Shown here: piece after piece, positions 8,583 to 17,760 of the stretch | How the letters are laid out: each line of letters opens with the position of its first letter | Numbering within the stretch: the first letter of the stretch is position 1 | Assembly (NCBI GenBank): GCA_041671765.1 | Contig: JBAZAX010000006.1 | Coordinates: 1 to 64,000, forward strand | From: JBAZAX01 sp041671765 | GTDB taxonomy: Bacteria; Babelota; Babeliae; Babelales; RVW-14 | Reading direction: 5' to 3' | Length of the DNA: 64,000 nt | Position numbers and translations under genes: made by a program | The notes under the pieces: model-generated | Seen by the model: only the letters and a program-made list of their open reading frames with translations | Databases searched by the model: none | Told to the model about the DNA's origin: nothing

Positions 8583-9262
8583 AAAATAAATGCCCAGGTT
8601 AACAAACCTGTAAAAAAAACGGAATCGAAACGATCTAAAAATCCTCCATGTCCCGGCAAAACATTACCAACATCTTTTAACCCGTTATGACGCTTTAATA
8701 TGGAAATTAGCATACCGCCAAGAAACGCTACTATTGTGAAAATTAATGAAATTAAAAGAATTACGATAACTGTTAAGATTGTAACTTTACAAAAATAAGA
8801 ATAGATTGGTTCAATTTTGATATTTGGTAAAAGAAAAAAATTTAAAACTACCACAGCCACAAAGCTACCAAAAAATCCTTCCCAAGATTTGCCTGGACTA
8901 ATTTTGGGATAAATTTTATGAACGCCCCATATTTTCCCAACAAAATAGCCAAATGTATCGGCAGTCCATGCAACCAAGAATGGATACATAGGTATAGCTA
9001 AATCGACCTGATGAAATCGATAGTTAAGAAAAATTAAACTTAGCACCGGAAAAATTGGATAAAAAACGGTTGCAATCCATGAGTATGGCGAATCAAAATC
9101 AACAAGTTTTGGCCATTCAAAAAAAAGAACCAAAACAAGAATTATAAACATCAATAATGAGAACATTGCAACCGAATGCAAATATGCTCCACCAAAACAA
9201 AAAATTATAGCTAACGATGTTAGCAAGCGTTTAAAAAATTCAGCACTAAAAATAAAAATCAT
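8573..9262 (-). CDS. cdsA: Phosphatidate cytidylyltransferase
   Basis: Makes CDP-diacylglycerol from phosphatidate and CTP at the inner membrane, the branch point for phospholipids. The C-terminal family signature is intact: SILKRHNGLKDVG followed by LPGHGGFLDRFD, with the metal-binding acidic residues. The 229-residue protein is hydrophobic with about six to seven membrane helices. Its start overlaps the truA stop by 4 bases (ATGA) and its end overlaps the USP-like gene, so the three are translationally linked. It is shorter than E. coli CdsA at the N-terminus, as is common outside gammaproteobacteria. Confidence 0.94.
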   Translation of the reverse strand: MIFIFSAEFFKRLLTSLAIIFCFGGAYLHSVAMFSLLMFIILVLVLFFEWPKLVDFDSPYSWIATVFYPIFPVLSLIFLNYRFHQVDLAIPMYPFLVAWTADTFGYFVGKIWGVHKIYPKISPGKSWEGFFGSFVAVVVLNFFLLPNIKIEPIYSYFCKVTILTVIVILLISLIFTIVAFLGGMLISILKRHNGLKDVGNVLPGHGGFLDRFDSVFFTGLLTWAFILCI

Positions 9263-10050
9263 TTCTTATAAACCACCTTTCGTAAACAAAGACCACAAGC
9301 ATCAGCCTTAAGCAACGTTTGCCTTGGATCTGGAGAGTCTAACAAAGTCTTTAGATAGTTTACAGATAAATTTTCGCGACGTGCAACATCTAGTGCATAT
9401 CCAACCATGCGACGAATTTGAAAACGAAGAAATCCCGGTCCTTTTACAGAGACTCTGAGTATTCCGAATCGATCGAACCGTTCTAATTTTATACTGTCAA
9501 TTGTACGTACAGTGCTTTTACCAAGTACGCCATCAGATGCTTTATCCTCTACATCAATTTTACAAAAAGACCCAAAATCATGTTCCCCTGTATACAAATT
9601 TAAGGCATTTTCAAATTTACCTAAATCAACCTGATCCATAAATTTGTACAACCAACCGTAACGTGCTACAAATGGTAATGGCCGCTTTAAAAAGATATGA
9701 TAATAATACGTTTTTTGTGCAACATTAAAACACGCATGAAAATCATCCGGCACTTCTTGTAGATCGCGAATTAATATACTTTTGGGTAGCATATTGTTCC
9801 AAGCTGATTTAATGATATTCAAATCTAGATCAATCTCTGACCTAAACATTGCCACCTGCTCCAAAGCATGCACCCCAGAATCTGTACGTGATGCGCCAAT
9901 CAAATTTATTTGATGTCCAAAGACTTTATGAAAAGTTTGTTCTAGAGTAGATGAAATTGAAACGGCTTCCGGCTGTTTTTGCCAGCCAAAAAAATCAGTT
10001 CCATCGTAAGCAATAACTGCTTTTATCTTTTGACTTTTCAATTTTTGCAT
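9259..10050 (-). CDS. truA: tRNA pseudouridine(38-40) synthase
   Basis: Converts uridines 38-40 of the tRNA anticodon arm to pseudouridine. The catalytic aspartate is D57 in GASRTDSGVHALEQVA. The N-terminal AYDGTDFFGWQKQP and the C-terminal FLRFQIRRMVGYALDV are also standard TruA segments. At 263 residues it is full length. It is the first gene of a minus-strand unit truA-cdsA-USP-like joined by short overlaps. Confidence 0.96.
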   Translation of the reverse strand: MQKLKSQKIKAVIAYDGTDFFGWQKQPEAVSISSTLEQTFHKVFGHQINLIGASRTDSGVHALEQVAMFRSEIDLDLNIIKSAWNNMLPKSILIRDLQEVPDDFHACFNVAQKTYYYHIFLKRPLPFVARYGWLYKFMDQVDLGKFENALNLYTGEHDFGSFCKIDVEDKASDGVLGKSTVRTIDSIKLERFDRFGILRVSVKGPGFLRFQIRRMVGYALDVARRENLSVNYLKTLLDSPDPRQTLLKADACGLCLRKVVYKK

Positions 10051-10130
10051 ATTTTCCCCAAAATTTGAGCTCTATTTTGCAAAACAGAAATTTTAAACGC
10101 TAAGATTATTATACCCATAAAAATTAAGTA

Positions 10131-10161
10131 CCCCCATCCAGGCGAACGCCTCGGACAGGGG
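10131..10161. other. GC-rich hairpin in a 272-base gene-free gap
   Basis: Between truA and the glycosyltransferase (10051-10322) there is no gene. A compact stem-loop stands out against the AT-rich background: CCCC/GGGG outside, TCC/GGA, then GGC/GCC around a GAAC loop. Read on the minus strand it is followed by a T-rich stretch, so it may terminate the glycosyltransferase transcript. A small structured RNA is the alternative. Confidence 0.4.
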
Positions 10162-10322
10162 AAATGGAGGTTATCAAGATTTATTTCAATCAAATCATAC
10201 AATACATACATAAAAAAATCAAACTATTTTTTCCAAATTTTGCATAAGTAATTATTACGCTTAAAACTATTTCAGTTAATGCATTTAACTCAAAACAAAT
10301 ATTAAAAAATTACAAACTTTTA

Positions 10323-11549
10323 CTAAAATTTTCTTTTGCCGCAACTTGATCCGCCTACCACCGTTTGATATAACTGTTGGTACTTGTCCACCACCCCATC
10401 AATGCAAAATTCTGTACGAACAAGCTCTAAATTGCGTTTATTAATATCACGTCGCAATGGCTGACCGTTTTGATGGTCTTTAAAAAGTTTATTAATAGCA
10501 AGCGCATAGCCCTCAATATCATTTGGATAAACAAGAAAACCATTTACTTCCGGAGTTATAACATCATGGCTGCTTATATCTAAGTTAGTTGAAATAACGG
10601 GAAGGCCAAACGCCATTGCTTCGAGAAGCGCAATTGACAACCCCTCGCTTTGAGAGGACAGGGCAAAGCAATCAAAAATTGGATAAAATTTGTAGGCATC
10701 AGATCTAAATCCAGTAAAAACGACATGCTCTTCTATTTTTAGAGCTTTAACTAACGTTTCAAGTTGTATGCGCTGACTACCGGCTCCCACGATGCACAGT
10801 TTGTTTTTAGATCCTGGATCAGGTTCAGAATGACAAAATGATGTTAAAAGGGCAAAAGCTTTTATTAAAACATCATAAGATTTAATGGGTTCGAGCCGAC
10901 CCACAGCACCAATAACAAAATCGTTATCAGAAAAACCAAAATCTTTTCTGGTTAATGGATCTTTAAAAGCTTTATCTCGCAAAGCTTGCACGTCAATGCC
11001 ATTTTTAATTACTACGAGTTTAGAATTTGCATTGGCTCGCATTTTACGGCACTCGTTATTGTAATTGCACGCGTCAGTAAGATTTTTTGAACCAATAATA
11101 TTTTTTAAATAAGAGTCTTTAACAGAATCAGAAACTGCAACAATTTTAGCACAATAATTTACTGTTCTGCGATCAAACCAATTTCGTAACCTACCTTCAT
11201 CAAAACTGTTTCCATGCAGATCGCAAATTACAGGAATTTTATAAATCTTCGAGATTAATCTGGCAATTATATTAGAAGACCAAAGTGATGAATGTATGAC
11301 GTCTGGACAAACCAGTTTTACAATATTCTTTAGACACCAAAAACTACATAAATCATAGGTAAAAAAAAATCTGGGAATTTTATAAATATTAATTCCCAGA
11401 TCTTCTATTTTTTTTGCGTTTGGACCATGATGAAAATACGCAACCGAATGCGTATTCCCATCTTTGTCCACAACTTTAGATAAATAATTAACTAGAGCAC
11501 TTTCTGCACCACCTACTTTTAAACTTGTAATTAGGTGCAAAATATTCAT
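10323..11549 (-). CDS. GT4-family glycosyltransferase
   Basis: This is a retaining GT-B glycosyltransferase of 408 residues. The N-terminal half begins MNILHLITSLKVGGAESALV, typical of GT4. The C-terminal half has VIGAVGRLEPIKSYDVLIKAF, the nucleotide-sugar region, and the EX7E motif in SEGLSIALLEAMAFGLPVIS. The donor and acceptor cannot be told from sequence, and a cell-surface glycan is likely. Two segments look like insertions: FCHSEPDPGSKN just before LCIVGAG, which matches a repeat element (see 10811-10835), and a Cys/Asn-rich stretch around residues 150-170. It ends 4 bases from the start side of rpoD's stop and may be read from the dnaG-rpoD transcript. Confidence 0.9.
   Translation of the reverse strand: MNILHLITSLKVGGAESALVNYLSKVVDKDGNTHSVAYFHHGPNAKKIEDLGINIYKIPRFFFTYDLCSFWCLKNIVKLVCPDVIHSSLWSSNIIARLISKIYKIPVICDLHGNSFDEGRLRNWFDRRTVNYCAKIVAVSDSVKDSYLKNIIGSKNLTDACNYNNECRKMRANANSKLVVIKNGIDVQALRDKAFKDPLTRKDFGFSDNDFVIGAVGRLEPIKSYDVLIKAFALLTSFCHSEPDPGSKNKLCIVGAGSQRIQLETLVKALKIEEHVVFTGFRSDAYKFYPIFDCFALSSQSEGLSIALLEAMAFGLPVISTNLDISSHDVITPEVNGFLVYPNDIEGYALAINKLFKDHQNGQPLRRDINKRNLELVRTEFCIDGVVDKYQQLYQTVVGGSSCGKRKF
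10811..10835 (-). repeat. Palindromic element copy inside the glycosyltransferase gene
   Basis: On the minus strand this 25-base stretch matches the element at 16698-16722 at 19 of 25 positions by direct comparison. It is in frame and encodes most of CHSEPDPGS. This resembles the coding-region palindromic elements known from Rickettsia. Confidence 0.55.
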
Positions 11550-11552
11550 AGA

Positions 11553-13973
11553 TTATTCAAAATCTCCACCTTGACCACCTTGAGGATTAACCCCATTGGT
11601 TTCTTTATCAAAAAATGTCACCAGCTTTTTACTTCGTGACGGATGACGAAGTTTACGCAAAGCCTTAACTTCGATCTGACGAATACGCTCACGAGTAACT
11701 GAAAAATCTTTACCCACTTCTTCAAGAGTATGCTCAGATGCAACATCTATTCCAAAACGCATCTTTAACACTTTTTCTTCTCGTGGGGTAAGTGATTTTA
11801 AAACCTCGCGAACTTTTTCTTTTAAGTCCTCATTAACAACAGCATCAACTGGAGAATACTCATTCTCATCTTCAATGAAATCTTTTAATGAAGTATCATC
11901 GCTATCGCCAACCGGAGTCTCAAGGGATACAGGTTCTTTTGATATCTTGATAATGTTTTTGATCTTTTTCTCATCAAGATTCAATTCTTTGGCCAACTCC
12001 GCATAACTTGGTTCACGACCGGCTTCCTGAATGTACGTACGGGTTATTTTATTTATTTTACTTAATGTTTCAACCATATGAACAGGAACACGAATCGTAC
12101 GAGACTGGTCTGCAATTGCTCGAGTTATAGCCTGACGAATCCACCAAGTTGCATAAGTTGAAAACTTAAATCCACGTTCAAATTCAAATTTTTCAACAGC
12201 CTTAAGCAATCCAATATTACCTTCTTGAATCAAATCCAAAAAGTGTAATCCTCTGTTTATATATTTTTTTGCAATATTAACAACAAGTCGTAGATTTGCA
12301 CGAGCTAAATCGTCTTTTGCTTCTTTATCTTTATGCTGAGCTTTTACAAACTGCTTATACAGAGACATCATCTTATCTTTTGAAAGACCGGCTTCTTGCT
12401 CTGTTTTTTTAATCATTTTGTAAGAACTACGAACTGAAGCATCAAGAGTTGCCAACTGCCCCAAATCATCTTGTGTTGGTTTTTTTATTGCTTTATAAAA
12501 TTTAAGCTTTTCTTCATTAATTTTTATATCAGCTTCACGTTCTTGAACTTTAGCAATTAGCTTTTCAATTCGTTTTCCAAATTTTCTTATCAATTTGTTT
12601 GAAAACTTAATTTCGCCAATGGCCTGAATTACTTTTTTCTTATTTTCCTCAACCTTGGCCAACATCTCTTTCTTTTTTGCTTCACTTGAAAGCTGAGGAC
12701 GATAGGTATGATATATCTTATCTTCATTTTCAATAAGATTTTTAATTTTACCAATTTGTCCTAAAAGTCTGGTTCGTTCTTCCTCAAATTTTGGAGAATT
12801 ATCTTCATCAAAATCTGAAAACTGAATAACATCCTTTAAGAACATTGGATCTCGACCAAGTCGCTCTTCAAAACCTATTAATTCTTTGGCTACAAAAGGA
12901 AATTTCGAAATAGAGTCAATAGAATCACGCTTACCTTGGGCAATTTTATCAGCAATAACTTTTTCTGTTGTTTTATTCAAAAGAGGAATTTTTCCTATCT
13001 CTTTCAAATAAAGCTTAACCGGATCATTCAACTGGCTAGGTTCAATTAAACCTCTGAGTTTTTCAAGTTCTTTATCGTGCTCAGACTCTTCCTCAAAACC
13101 CGAGTACTCAGTCCTTTCCAACGATGATTTTAAATCTTTGGTCATTGGAGCAAAAGAAGCAACTTCATGCTGTTCTAAAAACACGTCTGTTTCGCTAGAG
13201 CCTGCTTCAAGTTCTTCCTGCATAATCAGGTCAATGTTTTCTTTTTCAAGAATACCTAAAAGTTCGTTTGTTTCTTCTTCGCCGATTTTGTGTTTTGTCG
13301 TAAATAGAATTAATTCTTCATAACTCAAAACACCATCGCATTTACCTTTTTCAATCAATGCAGAAACTTGTTTTTCTACACTTTTAAGAGTATTCCCAGA
13401 AGTATCACCATCCTCTATATCAACAATAGAAAGATCTTCTTCTTCAACGCTGACATCTTCATGTAAATGGCCATCATCATCGCCGCCTACACGCTTGGAA
13501 ATAACATCAGCTTCTTTTTTATCATGAACGAGTTTTTTGAAAACTTCTTTTTGTTCGCTACTGGAACTAGAACTTTTTTTATCGGATAAAACCACAGGCG
13601 CACGAACTATTTTGGTTTTATTTTTAACATCTTTTTCTTTTAAAACATTTTTAATTTTTGGCGCAACCTTGATTTCCTGTTCTTTTTTAGCAACTTCTTT
13701 TTTAATAATTACAGGCTTTACTGCCTGCTTTGTCTTGGATACAACAGGTGCTGCTACTTTTTTTACAATCGTGGATTTTACAATCGCAGCCTTAGGCTTT
13801 AATATTTTGGGCTGAACGACCTTAGCCTTAACAGCATTTTTTTTGATAACTTTTTTCGCTACAGCCTTAAAAACCGATTTTGAACTTTTTTTCACACCGA
13901 ACCTTACAGATTTGGCAGAGGCTTTTGCTCTACTTTTAATAATTTTTTTTGCTTTAGCTAATTTTTTTATCAT
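11553..13973 (-). CDS. rpoD: Primary sigma factor with lysine-rich N-terminal extension
   Basis: This is the housekeeping RNA polymerase sigma factor, 806 residues. Region 1.2 starts at DPVKLYLKEIGKIPLL. Regions 2.1-2.4 include NIAKKYINRGLHFLDLIQEG and FSTYATWWIRQAITRAI. Region 4.2 has the helix-turn-helix TLEEVGKDFSVTRERIRQIE. A region 1.1-like segment lies at about 197-250. Before it are about 130 residues made mostly of Lys, Ala and Val (KKVIKKNAVKAKVV and similar), then an acidic stretch (about 168-190). Such a histone-H1-like tail is unusual for a sigma factor. The start overlaps the dnaG stop (ATGA), the classic dnaG-rpoD pairing. Confidence 0.95.
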   Translation of the reverse strand: MIKKLAKAKKIIKSRAKASAKSVRFGVKKSSKSVFKAVAKKVIKKNAVKAKVVQPKILKPKAAIVKSTIVKKVAAPVVSKTKQAVKPVIIKKEVAKKEQEIKVAPKIKNVLKEKDVKNKTKIVRAPVVLSDKKSSSSSSEQKEVFKKLVHDKKEADVISKRVGGDDDGHLHEDVSVEEEDLSIVDIEDGDTSGNTLKSVEKQVSALIEKGKCDGVLSYEELILFTTKHKIGEEETNELLGILEKENIDLIMQEELEAGSSETDVFLEQHEVASFAPMTKDLKSSLERTEYSGFEEESEHDKELEKLRGLIEPSQLNDPVKLYLKEIGKIPLLNKTTEKVIADKIAQGKRDSIDSISKFPFVAKELIGFEERLGRDPMFLKDVIQFSDFDEDNSPKFEEERTRLLGQIGKIKNLIENEDKIYHTYRPQLSSEAKKKEMLAKVEENKKKVIQAIGEIKFSNKLIRKFGKRIEKLIAKVQEREADIKINEEKLKFYKAIKKPTQDDLGQLATLDASVRSSYKMIKKTEQEAGLSKDKMMSLYKQFVKAQHKDKEAKDDLARANLRLVVNIAKKYINRGLHFLDLIQEGNIGLLKAVEKFEFERGFKFSTYATWWIRQAITRAIADQSRTIRVPVHMVETLSKINKITRTYIQEAGREPSYAELAKELNLDEKKIKNIIKISKEPVSLETPVGDSDDTSLKDFIEDENEYSPVDAVVNEDLKEKVREVLKSLTPREEKVLKMRFGIDVASEHTLEEVGKDFSVTRERIRQIEVKALRKLRHPSRSKKLVTFFDKETNGVNPQGGQGGDFE

Positions 13974-15775
13974 ATTAGTCCCTTTGATTGAATCCCCTCT
14001 TTGAGTTTCAAAAACTTGGAAAGCAGCTCACTAAGTCTTGCCGGATCATTAAGTTGCTTGGCCTTAGCCATTTCATCCTTAATTCCCTGAACAATCTGCT
14101 TCCAATTAACTTTACAAAAACGCAAAACCAGTAGATCAAAAGATTCTTGTGACACATCTTGATTTTTCATGCTCAACTTTATAACCCAATCTCTGTCCTT
14201 ATTATCAAGGCTGTCAATAAAATGCGAAAAAACTTTTTTTTCAGTTTCGCTACTGCAGTCTTGTAATGACATTTCAAATTTATTTAAGAGGTTTTTAATA
14301 TTGATTGAAAAATATGGTCTTAAATCCTGATCCACCTGTATTTCCGATTTTTTTCCCTCATTGTTAATTATAGCAGAAAATATTTTTTCTTCTAGTAATT
14401 TTATTTCGCTTTGCTCGTCCTGATCGGGTAAATCTAATTGCTCATCCTCATTAGCCTCAAGTACAGGCCATGCGGGTTCAAATTTTTTATATTTATGTCG
14501 TTCCAATAGGCGTTTAAGCGAATCAAATGGAATATTCATCACCATAGCCGCCTGGGCCAGGACCAAGTCCTTTTTAAATTCATCATCCAGCTTAACAATA
14601 ACTGCAACGATTTTTTCAGCTAAGGCAATCTTATCTGACAGGGGTTTTTGCTGGAAATTTCCACCTAGCGACTCTACAAAGAAACTAAATATATCTCTGG
14701 ACTGTTCAACATACTTATCAATCCCCTCGCCACTGCACAAAAGCGATGCCGGATCGTGTTGGGCAGGCAACGTGACCACCTTTAAATCTAATTTGGCCCC
14801 CCAGCAAAATTCCGCCAGCCTTAAAATCGCATTTTGCCCGGCTTTGTCCCCATCATAGACAACATAAAGAGTTTTAATAAATCTGGATAATAGCTTCAAA
14901 TGTTCGACGGTACAAGCAGTACCAAGCGTTGCAACTGTATTTCTATAACCATGTTGAAACATTGTTATGCAATCGGTGTAACCTTCCACAAGAAAAGCAT
15001 ACTCCTTCTCTTGCATATCTTTTTTTGTAAGATCAAGAGCAAACAGCAACCGACCCTTTACAAAGCCATCGGATTCCTTGCTATTGTAATATTTTGGCCT
15101 TTCATCGCCTTGCTTGAAGATTCGACCTCCAAACCCACAATAACGTCCAAGATGATCTTTTATCGGGAATATTATTCGCTCCTCAAAAGGAGAGTATAAA
15201 AAAGAACGACCTTCCACTAAGATGCCATACTCAAGCAGATCTTTTAATAGAACCCCCTGGCGTGACAACTCCTTGACCATCTGATTGACTCTGTTAAGCC
15301 CACCGGGAAAATATCCAACTTCGAATGTTTTGATCGATCCCTCTGAAAATCCACGTTTTTTCAAATAATTAGTCGCAAAAGCATCAAGCAAAAATTGATT
15401 ATGTAAATACAATGCAACGGCCCTACACATAGAAAAGTAGGCGTCTTTTTCAGCAAAATTATCCGAAGATGAATTTGCACTTTTTTTAAGATCTTCAGGA
15501 ACACTGATTTTGAACTGCTCAATTAAAAACTTGGCAGCTTCTATCTGGGTTAAATTTTCAATTTTGGCAATAAAAGCAATGGCATCTCCAGACGCGTGAC
15601 AGCCAAAACAGTAAAAAATCTGCCTATCAGGGCTAACTGTAAAGGATGCATCTGTTTCGGAGTGAAAAGGACAAGAACCCTTCCAGTATGAACCAGCCTG
15701 CCGCAGCTGCACTCTTTCAGAAATAATATCCAAAATAGAAATCTGTGCTTTAACAAACTCAAATAAAGAAGACAT
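13970..15775 (-). CDS. dnaG: DNA primase
   Basis: Synthesises RNA primers at the replication fork. The N-terminal CHC2 zinc finger is intact (C35, H38, C56, C59, with SCPFHSETDASFTVSP and YCFGCHASGDAI). The TOPRIM domain contains FLVEGYTDCITM and the acidic YVVYDGDKAGQNA. The C-terminal helicase-binding part is divergent, as usual. At 601 residues the length is typical. Its end overlaps rpoD by 4 bases, and lgt lies 6 bases upstream, so lgt-dnaG-rpoD is likely one transcript. Confidence 0.96.
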   Translation of the reverse strand: MSSLFEFVKAQISILDIISERVQLRQAGSYWKGSCPFHSETDASFTVSPDRQIFYCFGCHASGDAIAFIAKIENLTQIEAAKFLIEQFKISVPEDLKKSANSSSDNFAEKDAYFSMCRAVALYLHNQFLLDAFATNYLKKRGFSEGSIKTFEVGYFPGGLNRVNQMVKELSRQGVLLKDLLEYGILVEGRSFLYSPFEERIIFPIKDHLGRYCGFGGRIFKQGDERPKYYNSKESDGFVKGRLLFALDLTKKDMQEKEYAFLVEGYTDCITMFQHGYRNTVATLGTACTVEHLKLLSRFIKTLYVVYDGDKAGQNAILRLAEFCWGAKLDLKVVTLPAQHDPASLLCSGEGIDKYVEQSRDIFSFFVESLGGNFQQKPLSDKIALAEKIVAVIVKLDDEFKKDLVLAQAAMVMNIPFDSLKRLLERHKYKKFEPAWPVLEANEDEQLDLPDQDEQSEIKLLEEKIFSAIINNEGKKSEIQVDQDLRPYFSINIKNLLNKFEMSLQDCSSETEKKVFSHFIDSLDNKDRDWVIKLSMKNQDVSQESFDLLVLRFCKVNWKQIVQGIKDEMAKAKQLNDPARLSELLSKFLKLKEGIQSKGLI

Positions 15776-15781
15776 AAATAT

Positions 15782-16576
15782 TTAAAAATCCCTTTTTCTA
15801 GCGCTCACAAAAGTAAACACCAAAATTGATATAGCCAAGAAACCCAAAGACCAAATTTGCATTAAAGATAGAGAGAAATCAAAAGGTAAACAAGAAATAT
15901 TTATAACATCTCCTCGATCCCCCCTCCAAAAGTCAACTCCAATACGGGCAATACTCTCAAGAACCAAGTATAAAAAAATCGTTTGACCGGGTTTTTGTAA
16001 AGAACGTTTCAGGGTAAAAAGAATAACAAAAATAGAAAGCGACAACAAACTCATATAAATTTGGGTCGGATGCAGAGCAACACCAGTAGGAGCAAGTCCA
16101 ACAGGATCGTTAAATATTATTGAAAAAATAAAACCATGCACCTGAGCACCATAACAACACCCGGCAAGTAAGCACCCGATTCTGGCAACAGACTGCATCA
16201 AGGGACCATACAGGGCTACTATATCCAAAAATCTTAACACCTTGACTGAGTGCATTTTCAAGTAAATAGGCACGGCGGTAATAACACCTATAATAGAACC
16301 CAAAACGACAAAACCACCTTTCCAAACACAAAACATTTCAAGCCATGGATTTGAAAAGCTGCTCCATTCAGTAATCATGAACAACAGGCGCCCGCCAACC
16401 ACAGCGCTAACAAGCCCGACAAAGATCACATTAAAAAATGTATCTGAATCAATTAATCTTGCCCTTCGTGAATCATTGTAAGCAAGAAACAAAAATAGCA
16501 AAAATCCTAAAACAATCATCACACCATAACTTTGAACCCAAAGTGGCCCGTAAATGTGAAGCAAACGTGGATACAT
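15782..16576 (-). CDS. lgt: Prolipoprotein diacylglyceryl transferase
   Basis: Transfers diacylglycerol from phosphatidylglycerol to the lipobox cysteine of prolipoproteins in the inner membrane. The 264-residue protein has about seven membrane helices. Family features are YGVMIVLGFLLF near the start, GGRLLFMITEW, the signature region ARIGCLLAGCCYG and LHPTQIYMSL. The signature differs from the E. coli form (GRIGNFINGELYG) but matches the variant found in many other phyla. Its presence implies lipoproteins and an outer envelope. It lies directly upstream of dnaG. Confidence 0.9.
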   Translation of the reverse strand: MYPRLLHIYGPLWVQSYGVMIVLGFLLFLFLAYNDSRRARLIDSDTFFNVIFVGLVSAVVGGRLLFMITEWSSFSNPWLEMFCVWKGGFVVLGSIIGVITAVPIYLKMHSVKVLRFLDIVALYGPLMQSVARIGCLLAGCCYGAQVHGFIFSIIFNDPVGLAPTGVALHPTQIYMSLLSLSIFVILFTLKRSLQKPGQTIFLYLVLESIARIGVDFWRGDRGDVINISCLPFDFSLSLMQIWSLGFLAISILVFTFVSARKRDF

Positions 16577-16590
16577 ACAAAATCCTTTGC

Positions 16591-16616
16591 GTCATCCTGA
16601 ACTTCTGTATAAGTTC
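16591..16616 (+). repeat. Degenerate copy of palindromic element
   Basis: Begins with GTCATCCTGAA like the copy at 16698. It has its own small hairpin, GAACTT (16599-16604) with AAGTTC (16611-16616). It lies just upstream of the lgt start. Confidence 0.4.
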
Positions 16617-16697
16617 AACTATTTTTAACACAAATTCAGTAAGCCGCAGGACGACGAGACGGTTACCGACTTGTTCAACACCTATTTACCACAGTTT

Positions 16698-16722
16698 GTC
16701 ATCCTGAATTTATTTCAGGATC
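16698..16722 (+). repeat. Palindromic repeat element
   Basis: ATCCTGAA (16701-16708) and TTCAGGAT (16714-16721) form an 8-bp hairpin. It resembles dispersed palindromic elements found in genomes of intracellular bacteria. It lies in the 256-base gap 16577-16832, which holds no gene. Confidence 0.55.
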
Positions 16723-16832
16723 CATGGATTAATTTATTCCTCAAAAATATATTAAATAGAAAGCTCCTGCCAAGGATAGTCCGTTTATCGATTCCCAGCA
16801 AGAGCTTTTTAACTCAAAAATAGATCTTGTAT

Positions 16833-17642
16833 TTAAAACGTAACGCTAATGACACGTGCCGGTAAAAAATTTCTCCAAACAATCGACTCTGAACTGGATT
16901 TACCAAGTTTTCTAAATATTCTGATCAAATCCCTGATTGCTTCAAGTGTATCTTGCTCTTCATCAGAGAGAAACGGCTTCTTTAGCGTTTGAATTGCAAT
17001 ATATTCAAAAAAAGTTACCGTACCACCTGGCTTTATAAGATTGGCGTACATTTCTAGAATTTTGCCAACCAAGACTGGATTAAACGAATGGAAAGGGAGA
17101 CCTGAGATAATAAAATCATACCGTTTTTTGATTTCAAGCTTTGTTATGTCGCAACACAGGAACTGCACGTTTTGCAACTCTCCAAATTCTTCTGTAATAT
17201 TTCTGGTCAAAATATTACAGAACAGAGGGTCAATTTCAACAACATCGAATTTTGAATCAAATGACATTCGCTTAATAACATATTTTGTAAAAATTCCAGT
17301 TCCGGCCCCAACCTCAAGAATGTTTAATGGGGTTTGTCTGTCAGAGCTTTTAATCTGTCTCGTCATTGATTTGGCAAGATACTTTGAGCTTGGGGTAAGA
17401 GAGCCAACTTGATGTCGATTATTCCAAAACTCTGCTATAAATAATTTCTTTTCGCGTACAAATGTCTTAAACGATTGCCAAAAAGCGGCCACTCTATTCC
17501 AACCCGCTTCATCCCTTGGCTGAAAAACATCACCGGCTTGATGTACGTCTTGATCAAAACCTAGAGGTGAGGCTACGGGTGAGGCCATGCATGTTGTCAT
17601 AAAAAAAGAAATAACAATAGGAAGAAACCTATGCAATATCAT
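16833..17642 (-). CDS. Exported PmtA-like SAM-dependent methyltransferase
   Basis: This 269-residue protein has a signal peptide (hydrophobic residues 7-19, ending near CMASP) in front of a class I methyltransferase. Motif I is LEVGAGTGIFTKYV at about 109-122, motif II VVEIDPLF, and the catalytic-strand region is FIISGLPFHSFNP. The FWNNRHQVGSLTPSSKYLA segment and SGLPFHSF resemble bacterial phospholipid N-methyltransferases (PmtA type). An rRNA dimethylase is less likely, because the FSNLPY-type motif is absent. Export of a SAM enzyme is odd, because the periplasm lacks SAM. It may act in the host, or the N-terminus may be a membrane anchor. Confidence 0.75.
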   Translation of the reverse strand: MILHRFLPIVISFFMTTCMASPVASPLGFDQDVHQAGDVFQPRDEAGWNRVAAFWQSFKTFVREKKLFIAEFWNNRHQVGSLTPSSKYLAKSMTRQIKSSDRQTPLNILEVGAGTGIFTKYVIKRMSFDSKFDVVEIDPLFCNILTRNITEEFGELQNVQFLCCDITKLEIKKRYDFIISGLPFHSFNPVLVGKILEMYANLIKPGGTVTFFEYIAIQTLKKPFLSDEEQDTLEAIRDLIRIFRKLGKSSSESIVWRNFLPARVISVTF

Positions 17643-17760
17643 ACTATTTTTCCTTAAAATTATTAGGTTATGTTTTTTTAAAAAGCATATAGTAGAATTG
17701 CCTCATGTCAACAAGAATGGCACCGTAAAACATATTTGATTTTATAAATACATGAATATG

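Noticed and set aside
10880..10905. tRNA T-arm-like GGTTCGAGCC
   Set aside because: It is inside the glycosyltransferase coding sequence, and no tRNA cloverleaf can be built around it. No tRNA gene was found by eye in the window.
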